Below are positions 27,220 to 36,639 of a stretch of 64,000 bases of DNA, one piece after another (position 1 is the stretch's first letter; every line of letters starts with the position of its first letter). The notes under the pieces were generated by a model, which was given only the letters and a program-made list of their open reading frames with translations, was not told the DNA's origin and made no database searches. This stretch comes from Microbulbifer taiwanensis (GTDB taxonomy: Bacteria; Pseudomonadota; Gammaproteobacteria; Pseudomonadales; Cellvibrionaceae), in the NCBI RefSeq assembly GCF_014904815.1, contig NZ_JACZFR010000032.1, positions 83,966 to 147,965 on the forward strand, read 5' to 3'. Position numbers and translations under genes: made by a program.

Positions 27220-27783
27220 AAACCTTCCAGTAAGTTAAAAGAAATTTACAAACGTTGTTCCATAATAATGGAAGTAGAAATTTACCAAACAATATACCTT
27301 CGAGACAAAGCTGTTAACGACAAATACATGCCTATTGTGACAACCATGAAAACGACATCAAAATTTTTCTATAGAAACTACTAAAAGTTTACGTAAGTTA
27401 TTAGAACCTATCTCACCACACATTTTCTCTTGGTCCGCATTGCAGCATAAAATTATCCAATACAACACTACAGTACTATAATTTTAATCCTAGGAAGTAC
27501 CCATGAGCAGAAACTCACAACTACTAATATGAACGTTTTCTAGAAAAAAAGTGGAAGTCAATTGTCGAACAATTAACTAGAAATTATCTTTGAAAGCCAG
27601 CCCGAAGCGAGGCCTGAGCTATAAGCGAACATAGCTTGAAAGTAAGCAAAGCTTATAGACAAGGCTTCTTAACCCCAGAGAATGGGAGGTATTTGCAAGG
27701 GGTCTTAGTTTCACCAGAAACTAGGCATTCGATCAGACAGAAAACTGAGGAGGCCACAAATAGCCTCCTGATTAGGAATGTTT
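27220..27783. other. Gene-free AT-rich stretch (about 560 bp)
   Basis: No gene. It holds the promoter region of the 26905 gene, the terminator at 27741-27769, and an 8-bp inverted repeat (CTATAAGC at 27619-27626 with GCTTATAG at 27651-27658) of unknown meaning. Confidence 0.5.
27741..27769 (-). terminator. Rho-independent terminator after the 27784 gene
   Basis: On the minus strand AGGAGGC pairs with GCCTCCT around an 8-base loop, followed by CAGTTTTC. It lies 15 bases past the stop of the small exported-protein gene. Stem, position and short T-run fit an intrinsic terminator. Confidence 0.65.
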
Positions 27784-28161
27784 CTATGATTCTTCGTAGG
27801 CAATAGAGTCGGAATTGCGGTGCACCGCAACAGCTGTACACTCACCACTTGCATTCCACTCAAAGTAAAGAGTGTTGTCGGCGTCGATAGAGGATATTAC
27901 TTGCATCATCTCGGCGCTGGTTGTGGAGCAGCTCTCGGTTTCTCCCAGAATATCCCTGGCGAAACAGGTGGCGGAGCTGCCGAACCTGCCTGTGTAGACG
28001 GTACAACCGATATACTGGATTTTGTCCTGACTTTGGCGCACCGCTCGCAGCGCACCGTAGGCGCTGTTGTCATTGATCACCACTTCAGGAGTGAAGCTGC
28101 TGCCGGCCAGGGCGGCGGTGGAAAACACCAGAGTTGCGGCAGTAGCCAGTATTTTGTTCAT
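27784..28161 (-). CDS. Small exported Cys-containing protein (intact paralog of 648 pseudogene)
   Basis: A 125-residue protein with signal peptide MNKILATAATLVFSTAALA and AAGGAG ribosome site. The mature part has four Cys in the pattern IGC-(10)-C-(11)-C-(24)-C, suggesting two disulphides in the periplasm or outside. It is the intact counterpart of the broken gene at 648-1022: both share GALxAxRxS, IGC, and the end of the helix-strand I-A-N-LxF-W-EC. I recognise no named domain. Whether it helps the downstream lipoprotein lyase (same strand, after 28182) is unknown, as it is the later gene in that direction with a 170-base gap. Confidence 0.7.
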   Translation of the reverse strand: MNKILATAATLVFSTAALAGSSFTPEVVINDNSAYGALRAVRQSQDKIQYIGCTVYTGRFGSSATCFARDILGETESCSTTSAEMMQVISSIDADNTLYFEWNASGECTAVAVHRNSDSIAYEES

Positions 28162-28329
28162 CTATGGTTTCTCCTTGATTAAGCGTGAGGCGGGACGGAG
28201 CCCGATGTTTACTACGGTCAAGTCTGTGCCCGCGTTGCGGGAGTTGACAGCAGTCCCAATTGGCGCCGCTAAAAGTTTCGGAGTACTCGCTGACGACGAC
28301 CGCTCCTACAGTAACGGCGGACAAGTGAT

Positions 28330-30573
28330 TTACTGTAGCTCCATGGGGGAGCCGTCGGCATGAAAGCGAATTTCCATATCCTCACCGTTCACGGTTAGGG
28401 TCAATGCATACATATCGCCGTTGATCTCTAGCTCAGCATGCTGAACAGCGGCATCGATATCCAGGATTTTGACAGAACGGTAGTCACCACCCGGAATGCT
28501 TTCATAGATACGCCATACATCCTCAGTGGTAACCGAGTCGGCAAGGTTCTCCTTCTGCCAATCGCTACCGTTGACGCCCTGGGTCAGGTCGCGCACACGG
28601 ACCTCTCTGCCGCCGGCGGTGTAAGTCACCTCGCTGCCATCGACCTGCGGCTCCACCGGCAGATGAAGCCGCCATTTTTTTTCTGTCTCAGAATCAACCC
28701 TGTCAAAGATCACCAGCGCCTTCAACTCACTCCCAAGCCAGGCGTAGTCGCGCACATAGTGATCAGCCTCTGTCCAGTAGGGTTGAGCGTCAATTTGCAC
28801 ATAGGAATGCGGTGTCGCAGCGCCGCGGTTGTCCTCTGCGTGAGAGATAGCCGGAAAATCGCCGTCGTTGTTGTATTTCTGCCCTTCCAAGGTGACGATA
28901 TTGGATACGTCACTGAGCACGCCGCTACCTGCCTCGGCGAGGATACCGCTGTTGTTGAAGTACTCGGGATCCGTCACTATCCAGTCGCTGCCACAGGCCC
29001 ACTGGAAGCCAGGGGCATCCGGGTTGCCGTGCGAATACTCTGGGGCGGTACCGAAATTGTTGGCGAACATCAACGCTGCGCAAGCGCTCTCCTGGAAACC
29101 GAGGGTCGAGCGCAGGCCGATCAGGCCGGCACCCGGTGTCGGGGCAACGAAGAGCCTGTCAGCCTTAGTATCCAATGGCGCGGCGGCGAAATCGCCGATG
29201 TTCCAGTAGAAGTTGGCAAAGCCACGCACGTTGCGTCCGATAAAGGTAGCATCTTCGCTGTCTGCTACCTGCAGGACACTCTTGGCGTGCTGCGCTTGTT
29301 CGCTGTCACCGCCGGCAGCATGGATTAACTGGTGCCAATAGCGGAAGGCCAGGCCTGTGTGGCGCGCATCACTGGCATTGGCCTCGGAGCCCACTTCAAA
29401 GAAGTGCTTAAGATGTGGACGCGTCTGGTACATGAGGAGGTCCAGGTATTCCGCAGCATCGAATCCGGACTGCTGAAGATAATCAGTACCTTCCGCCGCA
29501 TCGAACAATTGCAGCGCCCAAATTGCATTGCCGACATAGGCAGAATAGTAGTGACCTTCCGACTGCACGGGCCCCTGCCATTCCGACGCCGTAGTGCGCT
29601 CTATCCAGAGGTTCGCCATGCGGTGGACGGCCTGCTTCCACTCATCGGCACGGGGATTGAAATCCTGCGTGGCTACCGAAGCGATCACATGTGCCAAAAT
29701 ACCGTTTTGCCAGTAATTGCTCTTTGGCTCGTCGAAAGGCCAATAATCCTGATTTGCGTCATTCCAGTTGTCCAGGGTGCCATTGACCCAGCCTGCCAAC
29801 AGTTCGAGCTCTTCTTCATTGAACTGTTCGTATGCCAGGTCTGCCGTCGCGGCCACCATGAGCATCCGGCTTTCCACATGCTGGAAATTGCTACTGTGGC
29901 CCTGGTCGCCGTCCGGGTCGCTACTAACCAACGACATGACCTCGTCGTGGGCCAACTGCAACATGTCGGTGTCCTCACTCAGCCAACCGGCAAAGGCAAT
30001 TTGGAAGGTTGGAATGTCCGAATAATACTCCCTGTCTTCCACCGCTCCCTCAATGAGAGTAATGAAGCCAAGAGGCTGCCCACCTCGATTGGAACCAGAG
30101 CCAACAGCCTCCGGGTCATCAGCGTCGATAGACGCCTTCAAGCGCGCCTCATCGGTTTTGAATAAAAAAGGACCGCCCACTGGCTGGGCGGCAAAGACTG
30201 CGGAGATATCAGCATGGGACGACAGAGTGACTTCGCAGATTGAGTGGCTGCCACAGCTGTCCTTACTCCAGTGGGAGAACCTGGATCCGGCAGCGGGCGT
30301 CGCCGTCAGCGTGATAACGGCGCTTGCCTCGAAGTCGGCACTGCATACTGCGCCGCAGTTGATCCCCTTGGGGGAGGAGACTATTGAACCACTACCTTCC
30401 ACAGAAGCAGCGAGGGAGTAGTATTCCGTCGGGGGCGGACTTCCGGGATCGTTCCCGATGGGATCGTCCTCGACGGGTTCGCCATCGTGACCACCGCTAC
30501 CACCGCAGGCGGATAAGGAAAATAGTAAGTAAAGAACAATTCCGAGGATTGTGAAATTTCTCATAGCTTTCAT
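28330..30573 (-). CDS. Heparinase II/III-like lipoprotein with bacterial repeat domain
   Basis: A 747-residue lipoprotein. The signal peptide ends in lipobox LSAC-GGSGG, so Cys near residue 23 is lipidated. Residues ~50-130 form an InlB-like bacterial repeat domain (GSGSIVSSPKGINCG... CSADF, ending ISAVFA). Residues ~140-480 look like the alpha/alpha toroid of polysaccharide lyases. The C-terminal half has the heparinase II/III beta-sandwich pattern (YVQIDAQPYW, RDYAWLG, VIFDRV, KKWRLHLP). The family cleaves uronate-containing polysaccharides by beta-elimination; the substrate here is not evident. The gene follows a PfpI-AraC regulator on the same strand after 58 bases, a likely operon. Probably outer-membrane anchored. 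Confidence 0.8.
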   Translation of the reverse strand: MKAMRNFTILGIVLYLLFSLSACGGSGGHDGEPVEDDPIGNDPGSPPPTEYYSLAASVEGSGSIVSSPKGINCGAVCSADFEASAVITLTATPAAGSRFSHWSKDSCGSHSICEVTLSSHADISAVFAAQPVGGPFLFKTDEARLKASIDADDPEAVGSGSNRGGQPLGFITLIEGAVEDREYYSDIPTFQIAFAGWLSEDTDMLQLAHDEVMSLVSSDPDGDQGHSSNFQHVESRMLMVAATADLAYEQFNEEELELLAGWVNGTLDNWNDANQDYWPFDEPKSNYWQNGILAHVIASVATQDFNPRADEWKQAVHRMANLWIERTTASEWQGPVQSEGHYYSAYVGNAIWALQLFDAAEGTDYLQQSGFDAAEYLDLLMYQTRPHLKHFFEVGSEANASDARHTGLAFRYWHQLIHAAGGDSEQAQHAKSVLQVADSEDATFIGRNVRGFANFYWNIGDFAAAPLDTKADRLFVAPTPGAGLIGLRSTLGFQESACAALMFANNFGTAPEYSHGNPDAPGFQWACGSDWIVTDPEYFNNSGILAEAGSGVLSDVSNIVTLEGQKYNNDGDFPAISHAEDNRGAATPHSYVQIDAQPYWTEADHYVRDYAWLGSELKALVIFDRVDSETEKKWRLHLPVEPQVDGSEVTYTAGGREVRVRDLTQGVNGSDWQKENLADSVTTEDVWRIYESIPGGDYRSVKILDIDAAVQHAELEINGDMYALTLTVNGEDMEIRFHADGSPMELQ

Positions 30574-30631
30574 GGAGTTTCCCTTCTACAAATTACTAAG
30601 AGCTTTCCTTCAAAACCTTGCCATCGACCCA

Positions 30632-31684
30632 TCACGATAAAGGATCCTCCGCGCGCTGCAGGCTTCGTCGAATCCCCATAAACCGCTTTCGATACTCAGA
30701 TGGTGTCATCCCCACGCGGCGGCGGAACAGCCGGCGAAAAAAACTGGCATCTTCGTAGCCCAACTCGAGGGCGATCATTTCTATACGCTGGCTGTCTGAT
30801 TCCAGCATATGCTTAGCCTCTTCCACCCTCAGTGTGTGCACATACTCTATTGGGGACATGCCCGTCGCCTTACGGAACCGACGCTTGAAAGACCGTTCCT
30901 TCAAGCCGCTTTTGTCAGCCATGGCTTGTATGATACCGGGCTCAGAATAGTGAGAAGACAGCCATACCTGCACGTCGGCTATAGTTCGGTCTTCCATCTG
31001 CCTAGGCCGAGAAGCGGCAGCAAAGGGAAGTTGCCCGTGGTCGTGCCAGTTGAGCAGATAGAGTCGCGATAAGTTACGCGCCTCTTCCTGACCAAAGAAG
31101 CGTGCCACCAGATACAGCACCATATCCTGCCAGGAAATCCCACCACCGCATGTAATAATGCGCTGTTCAGGGCCCGACACCACCAACACCTGCTCCCGGT
31201 GAACTCGGATCTGCGGGTAGGCAGCTTGTAAGTTTTCCGCGTAGGCCCAGTGAATGGTTGCATTCAAGCCGTCCAGCAGCCCACTCTCGGCCAGCAAAAA
31301 AGTTCCACTGCAGGCCGAAGCGATGACCGCCCCACCCTCGAAACGGTCCCTCAACCATGCGCACTCCACAGGGTACCGGTTGCGCAGTGTTTTACTTGGC
31401 GGCAAATAAAGATCTGGAATACAGACAAGGTCCGGCTCCAGCCCCTCCGATAACGTCGCATCGGGCCGGAAGGGAACCTGACCATCGCTAACGAAGAGGT
31501 TGCTGGAATCGGCGGCGAGCAGTACAGGCTCCACCCACTGCTCTCCCAGTTCACCGCGGGTTACCAGGGGCCAATCGCGACCGACAGAAGCCAATACATC
31601 GCGCAACCCATATATCGTGGAAGCAGTAGCCTCGGGCAACACAAGAATAGCTACCCTCAACGGCCCGGAACGCTGATCCCTCAA
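30632..31684 (-). CDS. GATase1/PfpI-like AraC-family regulator, upstream of lyase
   Basis: About 350 residues, paralogous to the 9032 regulator. N-terminal PfpI-like domain (VAILVLPEATAS, IASACSGTFLLAESGLLDG), C-terminal AraC DNA-binding region (LKERSFKRRFRKATG, then GYEDASFFRRLFRRRVGMTPSEYR). I favour TTG 31684 because AAGGG lies eight bases upstream and the 9032 paralog begins at the same point; a longer frame from TTG 31714 is possible. It is followed after 58 bases by the heparinase-like gene, which it may control. The next upstream gene is an alpha/beta hydrolase, also on the minus strand. The effector is unknown. Confidence 0.87.
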   Translation of the reverse strand: MRDQRSGPLRVAILVLPEATASTIYGLRDVLASVGRDWPLVTRGELGEQWVEPVLLAADSSNLFVSDGQVPFRPDATLSEGLEPDLVCIPDLYLPPSKTLRNRYPVECAWLRDRFEGGAVIASACSGTFLLAESGLLDGLNATIHWAYAENLQAAYPQIRVHREQVLVVSGPEQRIITCGGGISWQDMVLYLVARFFGQEEARNLSRLYLLNWHDHGQLPFAAASRPRQMEDRTIADVQVWLSSHYSEPGIIQAMADKSGLKERSFKRRFRKATGMSPIEYVHTLRVEEAKHMLESDSQRIEMIALELGYEDASFFRRLFRRRVGMTPSEYRKRFMGIRRSLQRAEDPLS

Positions 31685-32713
31685 AATTAGTACCCTTAAT
31701 CCGCCAAATGCCAAAACAACTAGTAAACGGCTACCGCATTGCAGCCACTCAACGCTGATAACAAATAATTGAGCACTCGTCCTGCCTGACTACATTTCTT
31801 ACTCCAACGGCAAAGGAATCGTACAAGCTACTTTCCATGTAAAACTTTAAACCCTACTTATTATTTGTATTTGTTGCCATTCTCTCAGAAAACCAATGAG
31901 AATGGTCGCGCGATTCGGGTCTCCAACAGGCCATAACTGCCAACAAGCGATATACCTGGATGGCTCCGAATTCTCTGCTCCGCACCTTCCAGTGAAGAAT
32001 AGAGTTGATAAGCTCACAGGAAGCCCAAAAGATAAAACGATGGCCTGCCAACTCCGATTGCACTGAGAAAGCCAATCCTACCCACCATGATCCAGTGTTC
32101 GCAGGACCCAACAAGGACCGATAGATCACCGACACCAACGAATTAAGGCACTCGCAACGGCTTTCAGTTTTTTTTAATTGATTTACTGTATATAGTATCT
32201 CCACAGTCGGAGTCCAGAACTCTAATCCAGCGCACTCAAACCCTTCAATCCTGCTCCACACTTTCCCTATACTAAAAACCTCCCCTGCTACTTCTATTAT
32301 CTTTGACTTCGCTTTCAATTTCCCAACAGGCTGAATAAATTCAACAGTAAAATCCTATCATTTACAGCATACAATCGAACGATACCTGACTGTTCATTCT
32401 CCAACTCCTACATTGGACTATTATCGGAATATCTTGGGTAGCCAGAAGAATCCCCAATCGAAGAAATTGCTTCGGACTCGGAAGCTACTTACCAACTAGT
32501 TGAAGCAACCGATAGAAGCCATAGATCTTTGTCATACTGAAAGAAAAAAAATAAGCTAAACCAGATAATATTGGGCGTGTACGTGATCCAGCTGGAGAAT
32601 CAGATAGTTACTACATCCAACTTGAGCGAGAGCACTTAGATATTAAGCATGCATCCACAATCGACATAAAAACCGCCCCTGAAAAACAACTAGATATATA
32701 TACCCGACATATA
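31685..32713. other. Gene-poor stretch (about 1.0 kb)
   Basis: A 154-codon minus-strand frame at 31854-32318 has no ribosome site, unusual composition (many Trp, Cys, Arg) and no recognisable motif, so I treat it as non-coding. The remainder is AT-rich. The promoter of the PfpI-AraC gene should lie at the low end. No insertion sequence or repeat recognised. Confidence 0.4.
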
Positions 32714-33562
32714 TCAATGGCATAAGAACTCTATCAACTCTGCAAGCAAATCATCTTTGTTATCCATATGGATATCATGCCCGCTTCCCGATATCTCCAC
32801 TAACTTTGCACGAGGAATCTCTTTCTGCATTCGCTCAGCGACACTCCGAGTCGTAAAAAAACTATTACTCGCGCGCGATATTAAGGTAGGACAACGGATT
32901 TGACCGAGCCTAAACCAGTGCAGGGATTCACTCGCTGAAGCCTCCTCGACCCACTCAATCAATTTTCTCGCGTCAAACTTCCATACCCAACATCCATCTT
33001 TAGCCATCCGAACATTATTGCAAACAAACTTATACAACTCCTCGTAATCTCCACCAGAACCGTAGCTGTGTATGTAAGATGTTACAGCCTCAATCCTTTC
33101 ATTGAATTTACTCACCGAGAACCTGCTGAGAACCGCTCCCATACCGGCTGCAAAGCTACAACTAGAAATGACTTCAGGATCAATGTCCAGAATTGCTAAT
33201 CTTTCTACCCTCTCAGGCCTACAGGCAGTAAAAGACCATGCATTCACTCCCCCCATGGAATGTCCGATGAGCCTAAATGATTCTAGGCTGAGCGCATCAG
33301 CAAAGCGCCCCACGTCTTCTACCATCACGGACATAGAGTAGTCGTCACACCACGAACTGTCTCCGTGTCCGCGCTGATTCAAGACAAGGACGCGGAAATC
33401 ATTAGCAAGGCCCGCCGCAATAGAATCGAACTCCCAGGCATGACCAGTAAGGCCATGCAAGATGATAAGTGGGGGGGCACCAAATCTTCCCCACTCGCGG
33501 TAGTGAAATAACATCCCATCGATATTTTCTACGCGATCTACGGCAAAGATATCTGCTTTCAT
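32714..33562 (-). CDS. Alpha/beta hydrolase with atypical acid position
   Basis: A 282-residue alpha/beta hydrolase: HGLTG oxyanion turn near 36, LNQRGHGDSS near 62, nucleophile GHSMGG with Ser102, and base His262 in GSGHDIH. Where most members carry the acid Asp after strand 7, this one reads ASNSFF (Asn). An Asp in LAILDIDPE (126 or 128, after strand 6) is the likely substitute, as in some relatives. No signal peptide; cytoplasmic. More typical of general hydrolases than of the two at 1380 and 2756. It is divergent from the third SGNH gene, with 390 bases between. Confidence 0.83.
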   Translation of the reverse strand: MKADIFAVDRVENIDGMLFHYREWGRFGAPPLIILHGLTGHAWEFDSIAAGLANDFRVLVLNQRGHGDSSWCDDYSMSVMVEDVGRFADALSLESFRLIGHSMGGVNAWSFTACRPERVERLAILDIDPEVISSCSFAAGMGAVLSRFSVSKFNERIEAVTSYIHSYGSGGDYEELYKFVCNNVRMAKDGCWVWKFDARKLIEWVEEASASESLHWFRLGQIRCPTLISRASNSFFTTRSVAERMQKEIPRAKLVEISGSGHDIHMDNKDDLLAELIEFLCH

Positions 33563-33954
33563 TTCTACACAGCCACATAAAAAGATACCCCGCGATCCTC
33601 ACACAATATGAGTCAAAGATCTCCACTCGAAAGAGCCACTGTCAGGCCGAAAGCGCCAGCAACTACTCAATAGGCATACCCAGGTTCTCCCCCAATATCC
33701 AAACATTCGCCACCAGCAATAGCTTCGCACTAATGAACCAGATATCTATAAGATCTGGAAATCCATGCCGTGAAGTACAAGGCAACGGTAACAACCAGGC
33801 TTTACCAACCTAACTGATATAAAAAGTGTAAGTGTCCATTTTGACCAGCTAATGGCGTGGCAGCCACCTTCGGTAGAACGTTTAACTGATACTATCGGCA
33901 GGTGGTCATTCGGCAATCGGTTCGAGAGAACTAAATACAGAGGTAATCTCAAAT
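33563..33954. other. Divergent promoter region (about 390 bp)
   Basis: Lies between the alpha/beta hydrolase (minus) and SGNH copy C (plus). No gene; no clear -35/-10. AGAGGT ahead of 33955 is the ribosome site of the SGNH gene. Confidence 0.5.
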
Positions 33955-36036
33955 ATGAGACAAAAATTTCTCTTATATCGCAACAAAAAGATCTCTCGAT
34001 CTACAATTGCGTACTGCTGCATATTCATTGGCGCGCTCTCTTCCCACAAAGCGATTGGCGCCGATAATGTAGATCCTCCGGTCCTAACTGTTAACCATCA
34101 CTCTTCGACCGGATACGATATCGCATGGAACAGCGGATACTCCAATATTAAAATTTACGAAAGCCCAAACGGCACTGCAAGTTGGTCGCTGAAGTACGAT
34201 GGAAACGCCAACTCAAGTCATTCAGCTGATTTTAACTATCCGCTCGGCGGAACACGTTACTATCGAGCAAGGGGATGCGCTTTTATTGTAGACGGCGGTA
34301 ACGGTGGAGGCGGCAGTGATGGTAATGTCTCGCCTAAAGCATCGGAGACTTATGAATGTTCTGGATACAGCCAGGTAGTTAGCGCAAACGTAACCGGCAA
34401 CAGCTCTAAGCCGACTACCGCGGTAGTACTCGGAGATAGCTTCTCTTCGGGTGAGGGTGGTCGCTGGCGCGGAAATACAAACGACGAGGATACCAGGTTC
34501 TCTGGCTATATGGGAACCGACTCAGCAGGGTTCCTCTCTGACGACTTACCCTCTGGTCACAGGGGAAATCCTGTTGCACGCTGGGATGAAGCCTATGAAA
34601 GCAATAGCATAAGCAATGCATGTCACAGAGCCTACAGCGCTCCGATTCACCAGCTAGCAGGAGATCCATACTTTCCAATACCTCCGTTTATGATCCGCCG
34701 GGGATTTGAGAAAACCGTTAACTTAGCCTGCTCTGGCGCTCGCAACAAGCATCTGTGGCCTGTTGCCGAAGGTGGAGATTCCTTCAAAGGAGAAGAACCG
34801 CAAATAACACAGCTTTCCAACTTAAACCTGACCCACGATGTGAAACTTATCGTCGTAGGCATTGGTGGAAATGATATGGGTTTCAGCGCAGCTATCGGCA
34901 GCTGTGTTAAGGCATGGTTTGTAAAGCATTGGGGCTGGGAGTTAGACAACTGGGTAGACGATCAGTGCTATGAGTATATCGCTGATGAAACCATACCAGC
35001 ACTGTGGGATGTATATGGAAAAACAGCACTTACAATAAACATGATTCGTCAGGAAATGTTGCGGCAGGGAAAAACCGACCCTGACGACTATCGAATAGTG
35101 CTAATGGGGTATCCAGATATAATCGCAGGATTTGGCGACAATAGATACGAAAGCGGAGATAGGAGATCAACCGGAAAATGCCCCTTTAACGGCGAAGACT
35201 CTCGCTTTGTAGTGGATACACTGCTACCAAAGCTTAATGGTATGTATGAAACTCTAGCGCACGAAGAGCAGGTAGATTTCATAAACCCCAAAGATCTTTT
35301 CCAGGGGCACAAACTTTGCCAGATGGATGCAGCTCGGGCGTCTTACAACAAGCCTGCAAATCCAGGAAACATGGAATGGGTCAGATATATTGATCACGAT
35401 TTGAATACACGTGGCGCTGTACAATCACTTTGGGACGCGTTGGTTCTTGGCGAAGTACTAGATGGTGTCCAAGGTAGGATTCAGGAGTCAATGCACCCAA
35501 ATCAGTTTGGCCAAGTCGCCCTGGGTTCCTGCCTCAACAATTGGTGGACCCGGCGCGGAACAACACCTGCGCCATACAGATGTGACAACTCGAATCCATC
35601 CACCAATAAGCAAGTAAAGATTACGGGATTACCTGCGCCAAGCTACAGTCAGATTTCCAGTGATAACGCGATACCAGATGCAGAACTACTTGGCGAGGCC
35701 TATCCCGGAGGTCCGGACGAATATAGACCTGGCGAATTAAGACGCTCTTTTGTCGTCGCAGATAGCGGGCAAAACGAGCCTGGCCGAATGGCTCGCGTTC
35801 TAGTCAGAATCGATCATCCAGCGAAAGGAGATTTAAGAATCTTTCTACGGAGTCCCAGCGGGGTAGAGCACCTGATAAAAGGCCATAAACCGACCGACCT
35901 GTCGCCCTTCCCTTCAGTATGGCGCAGCTACCTGACTCACGCCGCATGGCAGCCAGGGGAATGGAGTCTTGTGATACGGGATACTAAAACAGGTCATACA
36001 GGAACGTTCCGTGACTTTAAAGTCTATTGGTACTAG
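33955..36036 (+). CDS. Exported SGNH hydrolase with N-terminal Fn3-like domain and P-domain (copy C)
   Basis: A 693-residue exported protein, third SGNH/P-domain paralog. After a signal peptide (ending near AIGAD) comes an extra ~100-residue beta-sandwich-like region (PPVLTVNHHSSTGYDIAWN..., YYRARGCA) resembling fibronectin III, absent in copies A and B. The SGNH triad is intact: Ser162 in GDSFSSG, Asn306 in GGND, His514 in SMHPNQFGQ. The linker is short and the C-terminal P-domain (GDLRIFLRSPSG) ends FKVYWY. It is diverged from A and B throughout and richer in A+T, so it is an older paralog. A secreted esterase or phospholipase-like role is likely. A 15-bp hairpin follows the stop. Confidence 0.88.
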   Translation: MRQKFLLYRNKKISRSTIAYCCIFIGALSSHKAIGADNVDPPVLTVNHHSSTGYDIAWNSGYSNIKIYESPNGTASWSLKYDGNANSSHSADFNYPLGGTRYYRARGCAFIVDGGNGGGGSDGNVSPKASETYECSGYSQVVSANVTGNSSKPTTAVVLGDSFSSGEGGRWRGNTNDEDTRFSGYMGTDSAGFLSDDLPSGHRGNPVARWDEAYESNSISNACHRAYSAPIHQLAGDPYFPIPPFMIRRGFEKTVNLACSGARNKHLWPVAEGGDSFKGEEPQITQLSNLNLTHDVKLIVVGIGGNDMGFSAAIGSCVKAWFVKHWGWELDNWVDDQCYEYIADETIPALWDVYGKTALTINMIRQEMLRQGKTDPDDYRIVLMGYPDIIAGFGDNRYESGDRRSTGKCPFNGEDSRFVVDTLLPKLNGMYETLAHEEQVDFINPKDLFQGHKLCQMDAARASYNKPANPGNMEWVRYIDHDLNTRGAVQSLWDALVLGEVLDGVQGRIQESMHPNQFGQVALGSCLNNWWTRRGTTPAPYRCDNSNPSTNKQVKITGLPAPSYSQISSDNAIPDAELLGEAYPGGPDEYRPGELRRSFVVADSGQNEPGRMARVLVRIDHPAKGDLRIFLRSPSGVEHLIKGHKPTDLSPFPSVWRSYLTHAAWQPGEWSLVIRDTKTGHTGTFRDFKVYWY

Positions 36037-36052
36037 GATTCTGTAATTATCA

Positions 36053-36102
36053 GATTTACCTGACAGATATCTTCTATCAAAAAGTACTCTGTCAGGTAAA
36101 TC
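36053..36102 (+). terminator. Long perfect hairpin after SGNH copy C
   Basis: GATTTACCTGACAGA (36053-36067) pairs perfectly with TCTGTCAGGTAAATC (36088-36102): a 15-bp stem with a 20-base loop, 17 bases after the stop. No T-run follows, so it may terminate with help of Rho, protect the mRNA 3' end, or regulate the downstream VOC gene. Confidence 0.55.
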
Positions 36103-36140
36103 CAGATTCCATGCTATTTACCAAATAAAGGTTTTACATT

Positions 36141-36524
36141 TTGATCAAACCATTTCATCTTTCATTCTTAGCAATTGACAAAGAAGAGACTAAAAATTTT
36201 TATCTTGAAACTCTTGATTGTACCTTAGGTAGAGACAGTAGAATGTGGTGTGATGTTATATTCTTTGGGCATCAAATCACAGTCCATCAAGCGAGCAGAG
36301 TATCGCAATGCCAATCAATCGACCATTTCGGAGTGATTCTTAGTCGCGACGAATGGTCCACATACTTGAGGAAAATAAAGAGCAAAGGAATTCCTTTTAT
36401 ACAGTCTCCAGTATCACAGAATCAGGGAAAACATTGCGAGTCTGGAAAGTTCTCGATCAATGACCCATGCGGAAATATCATAGAATTTAAGTACTATAGT
36501 GAATCTATTAATCAGAACATTTAG
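36141..36524 (+). CDS. VOC-family (glyoxalase/dioxygenase fold) protein
   Basis: A 127-residue VOC-superfamily protein: FHLSFLAIDKEETKNFYLETL start, DHFGVIL in the middle and NDPCGNIIEFKYY at the end, the usual two beta-alpha-beta-beta-beta modules. Candidate metal ligands are His6, His near 52 or 62, and Glu near 117. I use TTG 36141, preceded by AAAGG; no ATG fits the start of the fold. Typical members of this size are small-molecule lyases, isomerases or resistance proteins, and the substrate is not evident. It follows SGNH copy C but is separated by the long hairpin. Confidence 0.8.
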   Translation: MIKPFHLSFLAIDKEETKNFYLETLDCTLGRDSRMWCDVIFFGHQITVHQASRVSQCQSIDHFGVILSRDEWSTYLRKIKSKGIPFIQSPVSQNQGKHCESGKFSINDPCGNIIEFKYYSESINQNI

Positions 36525-36639
36525 CACCTTACACCAAGATAAATCCATTGAAAATATAAAAACAACTGGACCAGGTCGGCCAGAACAGTTACATGCTAAC
36601 CTATAACTTTATACAATCTACCTTTTAGGAAATAAGTAT

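Noticed and set aside
31854..32318. 154-codon minus-strand frame
   Set aside because: Odd composition, no ribosome site, no motif; likely chance.
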